Source: Streptomyces sp. CG4 (GTDB lineage Bacteria; Actinomycetota; Actinomycetes; Streptomycetales; Streptomycetaceae). Taken from it: a DNA stretch of 64,000 bases. The notes below the pieces were generated by a model. It saw only the letters and a program-made list of their open reading frames with translations. It had not been told where the DNA came from and ran no database searches. A program made the position numbers and the translations under genes. Below, piece by piece: positions 58,979 through 64,000 of the stretch; within the stretch, counting starts at the first letter, position 1; every line of letters starts with the position of its first letter. The stretch spans positions 8,928,001 through 8,992,000 of the forward strand of contig NZ_CP163525.1 of NCBI RefSeq assembly GCF_041080655.1, read 5' to 3'.

Positions 58979-60412
58979 ATGGAGCAGCGGACGGCGAGCA
59001 CGGCGGACCGGCGGACCGGGGCGGACCGGACCCGCTCCGGGCGCACGGGGCGGCCCGACGGCGCTGTCGTACCGTTGCCCGACGCCATCGACGTACGACG
59101 TCGCATCCCGCGCACCGACCACCTGTTGCGTGACCCCCGGCTGGCCGTGGCGGTGGACCGGCTCGGCGCCGGAGCGGTGAAGGCCGCCGTACGTGCGGCG
59201 CAGGAGCGGGCCCGCGCGGGCACCGTCTCCCCCGAGCAGGTGGCGGAGACGGCCTTCGCGCTGTTGCGCGACAGCGCGAGCGGCCTGTGCCCGGTGATCA
59301 ACGCCACTGGGGTGCTGTTGCACACCAACCTCGGCCGGGCCCCGCTGTCGGCCGCCGCTCGGCAGGCCGTTCAGGAGGCCGCCGGGCCCACGGACGTCGA
59401 ACTGGACCTGGCGACCGGTGCCCGCGCCCGCCGTGGCCGCTCCGCCCTCGCCGCCCTGCGCGCACGTGTGCCCCGCGCCGACGCCGTGCACGTCGTCAAC
59501 AACGGCGCCGCCGCGCTCCTCCTCGCCGCCACCGCGCTCGCGGCCGGCAAGGAGATCGTCGTCAGCCGGGGCGAGCTGGTGGAGATCGGCGACGGCTTCC
59601 GGCTGCCCGACCTGCTCGTCTCGACCGGCGCCCGGCTCCGCGAGGTCGGTACGACCAACCGCACGACCGCCGCCGACCACGCCGCCGTCCTCGGCCCGGA
59701 CACCGCCTTCGTGCTCAAGGTGCATCCGTCCAACTTCCGTGTCACCGGCTTCACCCGGTCCGCCGGGACCGCGGAACTCGCCGCTCTCGGCGTCCCGGTC
59801 GTCGTCGACATCGGCTCCGGACTGCTCGCCCCGCATCCGGCGCTGCCCGAGGAACCCGACGCCGACACCGAGTTGCGCGCGGGCGCTTCGCTCGTCACCG
59901 CGAGCGGCGACAAACTGCTCGGCGGCCCGCAGTGCGGACTGCTGCTCGGCGACCGGGACCTGGTCCACGCCCTCGCCCGGCACCCGCTGGCCCGCGCGCT
60001 GCGCGTCGACAAACTGACCCTCGCTGCGCTGGAGGCCACCCTCACCGGCCCGCCCACCCCGACCGCCCGCGCCCTCACCGCAGACCTGGCCGAACTGTGT
60101 GCCCGCGCCGACCGGATCGCCGCGAGCCTCGTCGCCGACGGCGTCGACGCACGGGCCGTCGCGTGCGCGGCCACCGTCGGTGGCGGAGGCGCCCCCGGAG
60201 TCACCCTGCCCAGCGCGGCGGTGTCCCTGCCGGAGCCGTACGCCGTCGCGCTGCGCACCGGCCCGGTCCCCGTCGTCGGACGGCTGGAGTCGGGCCGCTG
60301 TCTGCTGGATCTGCGCGCGGTGCCCGACCAGGACGACGAGCGGCTGACCGGGGCCGTGCGTGCGGCCCGGCCCGCCGTAGCAGGACAGCCTGCCGTGGAA
60401 GGGCGGGCGTGA
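58979..60412 (+). CDS. selA: L-seryl-tRNA(Sec) selenium transferase
   Basis: 477 residues. Pyridoxal-phosphate enzyme that turns seryl-tRNA(Sec) into selenocysteyl-tRNA(Sec) with selenophosphate. INATGVLLHTNLGRAPLS, VNNGAAALLLAATALA, SRGELVEIGDGFRLPDLL, and the PLP Lys312 in TASGDKLLGGPQCGLLLG are hallmarks. ATG at 58979 is preferred; GGAGGG lies 13 bases upstream. TGATG overlap with selB shows coupled translation. Confidence 0.95.
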   Translation: MEQRTASTADRRTGADRTRSGRTGRPDGAVVPLPDAIDVRRRIPRTDHLLRDPRLAVAVDRLGAGAVKAAVRAAQERARAGTVSPEQVAETAFALLRDSASGLCPVINATGVLLHTNLGRAPLSAAARQAVQEAAGPTDVELDLATGARARRGRSALAALRARVPRADAVHVVNNGAAALLLAATALAAGKEIVVSRGELVEIGDGFRLPDLLVSTGARLREVGTTNRTTAADHAAVLGPDTAFVLKVHPSNFRVTGFTRSAGTAELAALGVPVVVDIGSGLLAPHPALPEEPDADTELRAGASLVTASGDKLLGGPQCGLLLGDRDLVHALARHPLARALRVDKLTLAALEATLTGPPTPTARALTADLAELCARADRIAASLVADGVDARAVACAATVGGGGAPGVTLPSAAVSLPEPYAVALRTGPVPVVGRLESGRCLLDLRAVPDQDDERLTGAVRAARPAVAGQPAVEGRA

Positions 60413-62232
60413 TGCGGGTGCTCGCCACCGCCGGTCATGTCGACCACGGCAAGTCCGCCCTGGTGCGGGCCCTCACCGGCATGGAGCCGGACCGGCACCC
60501 GGAGGAGCGTCGTCGGGGGCTCACCCTCGACCTGGGCTTCGTGTGGACGCGGCTCGGCCCGGACGGGGACCACGTGGCCTTCGTCGACGTACCCGGGCAC
60601 GAACGCTTCGTGCCGACCATGCTGGCCGGCGTCGGACCGGTGCCCGCCATGCTGTTCGTGGTCGCCGCCGACCAGGGCTGGCAGCCCCAGTCCCAGGAGC
60701 ACCTGGCGGTCCTCGACGCGCTCGGCGTCCGGCATGCCGTCCTCGCGATCACCCGCAGCGACCTCGCCGACCCCGGACCCGTACGCGCCGACACCGTCGA
60801 GCGGCTGGCCCGGACCTCACTCGGGAAGGTGCCCGCGGTCGCGGTGAGCGCGGTCACCGGTGCCGGACTCGATGCGCTGCGCGCCGAACTTCAGCTGCTG
60901 GCCGACGAGTTGACCGATCCCGACCCGGACGCCGACGTACGGCTGTGGCTCGACCGGGCGTTCACCGTGCGCGGGCACGGCACCGTCGTGACCGGCACGC
61001 TCGGCGCGGGCACCCTGCGTGCCGGCGACCGGCTGGTCACCGGGGACGGCTCGGCCGTGCTCCGGGTGCGCGGGCTGCAGACCCTGCACGAGGAGCGGAC
61101 GGCGGTCAGTGGCGTGGCCCGCGTGGCCGTCAACCTGCACGGCCCCGGTGCCGACGGCCTGCGCCGGGGGCAGGTGCTGCTGACCCCGGGCCGCTGGACG
61201 CACAGCGAGGTGCTCGACGTCCGGGTCGTCGGGGAGCCGGTCGCCGACCTGCCGCGCTCCCTCACTCTGCACCTCGGCACTGCCGCCGTACCCGTCACCG
61301 TCCGCCCGCTCGGCGACGACACCGCCCGCCTCACCCTCGCCCGGGGCCTGCCCCTGCGGGTCGGTGACCGCGCGGTGTTGCGCGAACCGGGCGGCAGCCG
61401 CATGCCGTGCGGGGTCACCGTCCTCGACGTACGACCGCCCCGGCTGACCCGGCGCGGCGACGGCCGGGCCCGCGCCGCCGAACTCGCCGCCCTGACCGGC
61501 CGCCCCGACGGCGCCGGCGAACTGCGCCGCCGCAAGCTGATCCGGCGCGCGGACCTGGTCGCGATGGGCGTCTCGGCACGCGTCGAACCGGTCGCTGGGG
61601 ACTGGCTGGTGGACGACGCGCACTGGACCGCGCTGATGGATCGGCTGGCCGCCGAGGTCGAGCGCCACGCGCGGGAGCATCCGCTGGAGCCGGGCCTGCC
61701 CACCGAGGCTGCTCGCCGTCTGCTCGGCCTGCCCGACCGGGCCCTTGTCGCCGCGCTGGCTGACGCGGCACCCCAACTCAGCAGCAAACAAGGCCGGTTG
61801 TACGCCGCGGACGGCCCCGGCCCCGCTCTGCCCCCGGCCGTCCGCGCCGCCGTGGACGCCGTACGCCGGGACCTTGCCCGTACGCCGTTCCGCGCGCCCG
61901 AGGCCGACCGGCTCGCCGAACTCGGCCTGGAACACAGGGCGTTGGCGGCCTCCATCACGGCCGGTGCCCTGCTGCGGATCGCCGACGGGATCGTCCTGCT
62001 GCCGGGCGCGGACGCCCGGGCCGCCGCCGAACTGCGGGCACTGCCACAGCCGTTCACGGTCAGCGAGGCCCGGCGCGCGCTCGACACCACCCGCCGGGTG
62101 GCCGTACCGCTGCTGGAGTTCCTGGACGCGCGGGGGTACACCCAGCGCGTCGACGACCAGCACCGCCGCTGCCGTACGGACGTGGCGAACGGAGACGGAC
62201 GGAGACGGACGGGAATCGAACCCGTTCTCTGA
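60412..62232 (+). CDS. selB: Selenocysteine-specific elongation factor
   Basis: 606 residues. EF-Tu-like GTPase: P-loop AGHVDHGKSALVRALTG, DVPGHERF, TRSD; domains II-III; then the C-terminal winged helices that bind SECIS (LEPGLPTEAARRLLGLPDRA ... RRALDTTRRVAVPLLEFLDA). The last residues (RRTGIEPVL) are encoded by a 25-bp copy of the tRNA-Sec 3' end, so its natural C-terminus may have been replaced. ATG at 60412 overlaps selA by one base. Confidence 0.95.
   Translation: MRVLATAGHVDHGKSALVRALTGMEPDRHPEERRRGLTLDLGFVWTRLGPDGDHVAFVDVPGHERFVPTMLAGVGPVPAMLFVVAADQGWQPQSQEHLAVLDALGVRHAVLAITRSDLADPGPVRADTVERLARTSLGKVPAVAVSAVTGAGLDALRAELQLLADELTDPDPDADVRLWLDRAFTVRGHGTVVTGTLGAGTLRAGDRLVTGDGSAVLRVRGLQTLHEERTAVSGVARVAVNLHGPGADGLRRGQVLLTPGRWTHSEVLDVRVVGEPVADLPRSLTLHLGTAAVPVTVRPLGDDTARLTLARGLPLRVGDRAVLREPGGSRMPCGVTVLDVRPPRLTRRGDGRARAAELAALTGRPDGAGELRRRKLIRRADLVAMGVSARVEPVAGDWLVDDAHWTALMDRLAAEVERHAREHPLEPGLPTEAARRLLGLPDRALVAALADAAPQLSSKQGRLYAADGPGPALPPAVRAAVDAVRRDLARTPFRAPEADRLAELGLEHRALAASITAGALLRIADGIVLLPGADARAAAELRALPQPFTVSEARRALDTTRRVAVPLLEFLDARGYTQRVDDQHRRCRTDVANGDGRRRTGIEPVL
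62200..62224. repeat. att-like direct repeat, distal copy
   Basis: 25 bp identical to 63112-63136. It begins CGGAGACGGACGGG and ends GAACCCG. A partial extra copy (GGAGACGGAC) precedes it at 62191-62200. It overlaps the selB stop region. Confidence 0.85.
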
Positions 62233-62308
62233 CCCTAGGGTGACCCGCGATGCGACCCGGGGGCCTGCGACCTGAGTGCCGCGCCTGGGCCGGGAACGAC
62301 GAGCGCCG

Positions 62309-62860
62309 TCACGTTACCCCTTCGTCGAGTCTCCGCCGGTCACTGGCGGGGGCGTTGGGCCGGGGTGCCCCGGCGCGGACCCAGGCATACAGGACGCCGC
62401 CAGGGCATTCGGTTGGGTAGCCGTCCCGGTGGCCCTTGATCTCAGGGCCTGCGGGGCCTTGGGCGCGGCAGTAGTCGATCGCATCCCGGAGCCCGTCCAG
62501 CTGCACGTGGGTCGGGTGCGTCGAGCCCGAGGCCCCCAGCAGGGCGGCGACGGCGTAGTGAGCTTCGTTGAGCGGCACGTTGCCGTTGGCGCTGTTGCGG
62601 CGGACCAGGCCGCGGCCCTCGAAGACGTAGCCGTGCTCACAGACCACGAACGAGTAGCCGATGTCCGACCAGCCCTCGACATCCATGTGGGATGCCTGCA
62701 GCTTGCGCACATAGGCAGGACACGTGTCGTGTGGGCCGAACGTGTAGGCGGTCCCCAGGTAGTGGACCTTCGTTCCCTTCCGTGGCCCGGCATAGGGTAT
62801 GGAGCCGTTGGGCTCCCGCCATGGCCGGGCACCCCACTGGGCGCGAGAGACGAGTTTCAC
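62309..62860 (-). CDS. N-acetylmuramoyl-L-alanine amidase (PGRP/amidase_2), phage endolysin type
   Basis: 183 residues. MKLVSRAQWGARPWR opening, zinc His in VHYLGTAYTF and GHRDGYPTECPGG (His and Cys), with Tyr/Trp of the amidase_2 fold (GWSDIGYSFVVCEHGYVFEG). Cleaves the amide between MurNAc and L-Ala in peptidoglycan. No signal peptide, as in endolysins released by holin. GTG start 62860 has GAGGAGG. It lies within the tRNA-Sec-bounded element. Confidence 0.9.
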   Translation of the reverse strand: MKLVSRAQWGARPWREPNGSIPYAGPRKGTKVHYLGTAYTFGPHDTCPAYVRKLQASHMDVEGWSDIGYSFVVCEHGYVFEGRGLVRRNSANGNVPLNEAHYAVAALLGASGSTHPTHVQLDGLRDAIDYCRAQGPAGPEIKGHRDGYPTECPGGVLYAWVRAGAPRPNAPASDRRRLDEGVT

Positions 62861-63111
62861 CGGACCTCCTCATCGAGACGGCGGCGATCGAACGGCGGCT
62901 TCGGCGAACCGGCGAACGGCAGGGCCCACATGCGCAGTTCTGCGGTCCGAAGAAGGTCCCGCTCATAGCCGGTGCTGCCAGATCCCACAGGTGAGATGCC
63001 CTGCGAAACAGATCGTGAAAAGCGGCAGTCAGCCCTGACGAGCGGGGTGCCGGGCGGCAGGAGTGTCAGGCCCGTGTTTTGGCCGGGATTTCCATCGGTA
63101 CAGGTAGATGT

Positions 63112-63136
63112 CGGAGACGGACGGGAATCGAACCCG
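63112..63136. repeat. att-like direct repeat, tRNA copy
   Basis: 25 bp identical to 62200-62224; it is the 3' end of tRNA-Sec from the T arm to the discriminator base. Confidence 0.85.
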
Positions 63137-63204
63137 CCGGCCCGAGATCCTCGGGCCCCTCGGATTTGAAGACCGGGAGGGCCACCAGGCACCCACACGC
63201 CTCC
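63112..63204 (-). tRNA. selC: tRNA-Sec (anticodon TCA)
   Basis: 93 nt. The 5' end GGAGGCGT pairs with 3' CGTCTCC; the anticodon loop is CTTCAAA (TCA, reading UGA); a long variable arm (GGGGCCCGAGGATCTCGGGCC region) and T arm GGGTTCGATTCCC are clear. CCA is not encoded. G5 pairs with U near the 3' end, and the base pair closing the anticodon loop is a T-T mismatch by my alignment. It lies between selB and selD on the opposite strand. Confidence 0.92.
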
Positions 63205-63241
63205 ACCGCCCGTCAGGCTAGCGCCCCAGGAGACCGCCGGA

Positions 63242-64000
63242 ATGACAGCGACATCCCCACCGATCCGCCAGGCCCCCGTCCGGCTCACGCAGTACGCCCG
63301 CGGCGGCGGCTGCGCCTGCAAGATCCCGCCCGGAGAGCTGGAGGAGGTGGTCGCCGGGCTGACGGTCCAGGAAGTGGCCGGGGGCGACACCCCGCTGCTC
63401 GTCGGGCTCGCCACCGGTGACGACGCCGCCGTGGTCGCCCACGGGGGAACCGCGGTCGTCTCTACGGCCGACTTCTTCACCCCGGTCGTGGACGACCCCT
63501 ACGACTGGGGACGCATCGCCGCCGCCAACGCCCTGTCGGACGTGTACGCGATGGGCGGCCGCCCGGTGCTCGCCGTGAACCTGCTGGCCTGGCCGCGCGA
63601 CCGGCTTCCGTTCGAGCTGGCCCGCGAGGTGCTGCGCGGTGGACTGGCCGTCGCCACCGAGGCCGGCTGCCATGTCGGCGGCGGACACAGCGTCGACGAC
63701 CCGGAACCCAAGTACGGCATGGCCGTCACCGGATTCGCCGATCCCGCGCGGCTGCTCCGCAACGACGCCGGCCGGCCGGGGCTGCCGCTGTCGCTGACCA
63801 AGCCGCTGGGCGTGGGCGTGCTGAACAACCGGCACAAGGTCACCGGCGAGTGGTTCGAGCAGGCCGTCGCCACGATGACGGCCCTGAACCGGGAGGCGTC
63901 CGAGGCCGCGCTGGCCGCCGGGGCCACCTGTGCCACCGACGTCACCGGGTTCGGCTTCCTCGGCCATCTGCACAAGCTCGCCCGTGCCTCCGGGGTGACC
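63242..64000 (+). CDS. selD: Selenide, water dikinase (partial, runs off right edge)
   Basis: 253 codons visible. Makes selenophosphate from selenide and ATP. Catalytic Cys24 and Lys27 in GGGCACKIPPGELEEV (cysteine form, not selenocysteine); ATP/metal motifs LATGDDAAVVAHGGT, SDVYAMGGRPVLAVNLLAWP, GGGHSVDDPEPKYGMAVTGF. AGGAGA lies before ATG 63242. It completes the sel gene set with selA, selB and selC. Confidence 0.95.
   Translation, partial: MTATSPPIRQAPVRLTQYARGGGCACKIPPGELEEVVAGLTVQEVAGGDTPLLVGLATGDDAAVVAHGGTAVVSTADFFTPVVDDPYDWGRIAAANALSDVYAMGGRPVLAVNLLAWPRDRLPFELAREVLRGGLAVATEAGCHVGGGHSVDDPEPKYGMAVTGFADPARLLRNDAGRPGLPLSLTKPLGVGVLNNRHKVTGEWFEQAVATMTALNREASEAALAAGATCATDVTGFGFLGHLHKLARASGVT

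Larger units (their letters stand above)
62200..63136. mobile_element. Small tRNA-Sec-integrated element or prophage remnant
   Basis: Bounded by exact 25-bp direct repeats: 62200-62224 (inside the end of selB) and 63112-63136 (the 3' end of tRNA-Sec, T arm to discriminator base). The repeats have the same orientation, and the distal copy lies beyond the tRNA 3' end, as tRNA-targeted integrases produce. The 887 bp between them carry a phage-type amidase and no integrase, so the element is deletion-derived. No other gene is seen at 62861-63111. Confidence 0.75.

Noticed and set aside
62190..62290. Second tRNA gene at the selB end
   Set aside because: Only the T arm and 3' acceptor strand are present; no D or anticodon arm and no pairing 5' end. 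Explained as an att copy.
1..64000. Insertion sequences or transposase genes
   Set aside because: None of the frames shows a DDE or HUH transposase; the pseudogenes look like deletions rather than insertions.

Overview
The window is high-GC DNA with strongly biased third codon positions, frequent GTG/TTG starts, GGAGG-type ribosome binding sites and typical actinomycete families (SpoIIE-type phosphatases, SCO6745-like protein, DUF2690 XRE regulator, class F sortase, GH64 glucanase, LLM oxidoreductase). It looks like a Streptomyces or close-relative chromosome, and the density of regulators, secreted hydrolases and decayed genes suggests an arm-type region. This is inference from content only; no species marker is visible.

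Layout. 1-10 kb: truncated EamA exporter and LysR regulator, a GntR/PIG-L pseudogene scar, an XRE/DUF2690 membrane regulator, a secreted SH3 protein, a small ABM monooxygenase, a PrxQ-type peroxiredoxin, a large PAS-GAF-SpoIIE-HATPase protein, a stand-alone LigD phosphoesterase, and an aldo/keto reductase beside an MmyB-like regulator. 10-20 kb: a second aldo/keto reductase, LacI and GH32 remnants, TauD dioxygenase, LLM oxidoreductase, metallophosphoesterase, a broken glycosyltransferase, a divergent MFS/HxlR pair sharing a near-perfect operator, a broken isochorismatase and small secreted proteins. 20-35 kb: a HisA/PriA paralogue lacking both catalytic aspartates, hydrolases, S9 and secreted-domain remnants, a GH64 glucanase with a CebR-like box, DLH, Sua5/YrdC, PucR-like regulator, S12 hydrolase, SpoIIE phosphatase, a 47-bp minisatellite, and GNAT preceded by a short leader ORF. 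34-45 kb: Gfo/Idh, a graspetide-type RiPP pair (tgmA-tgmB), fructosamine kinase, a cyclodipeptide synthase overlapping a CYP121-like P450, an SCO6745-like protein with its own palindrome, a His/Asp/Gly-rich repeat surface protein with a class F sortase, SGNH hydrolase and TetR. 45-58 kb: a prolyl-tRNA synthetase without visible insertion domain, HxlR/reductase pair, LysR, M9 collagenase-like protease, long GAPDH, a polytopic mannosyltransferase-like protein, a Cmx/Cml-type efflux pump with a candidate leader-peptide attenuator, a SpoIIE phosphatase and a MASE1 protein. 58-64 kb: the selenocysteine system selA-selB, selC (tRNA-Sec) and selD (cut by the window end).

Three natural-product or regulatory units stand out. 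The CDPS and P450 overlap by four bases and resemble the M. tuberculosis Rv2275/CYP121 pair that makes mycocyclosin. The tgmAB pair has a Thr/Ser-rich, acid-tailed precursor and no methyltransferase nearby. In the sel locus, an exact 25-bp copy of the 3' end of tRNA-Sec lies at the end of selB, and between the two copies sits a phage-type amidase: a small integrated element or prophage remnant wedged between selB and selC.

The window also contains at least seven pseudogene scars and several tandem-repeat blocks (13, 15, 26 and 47 bp units).
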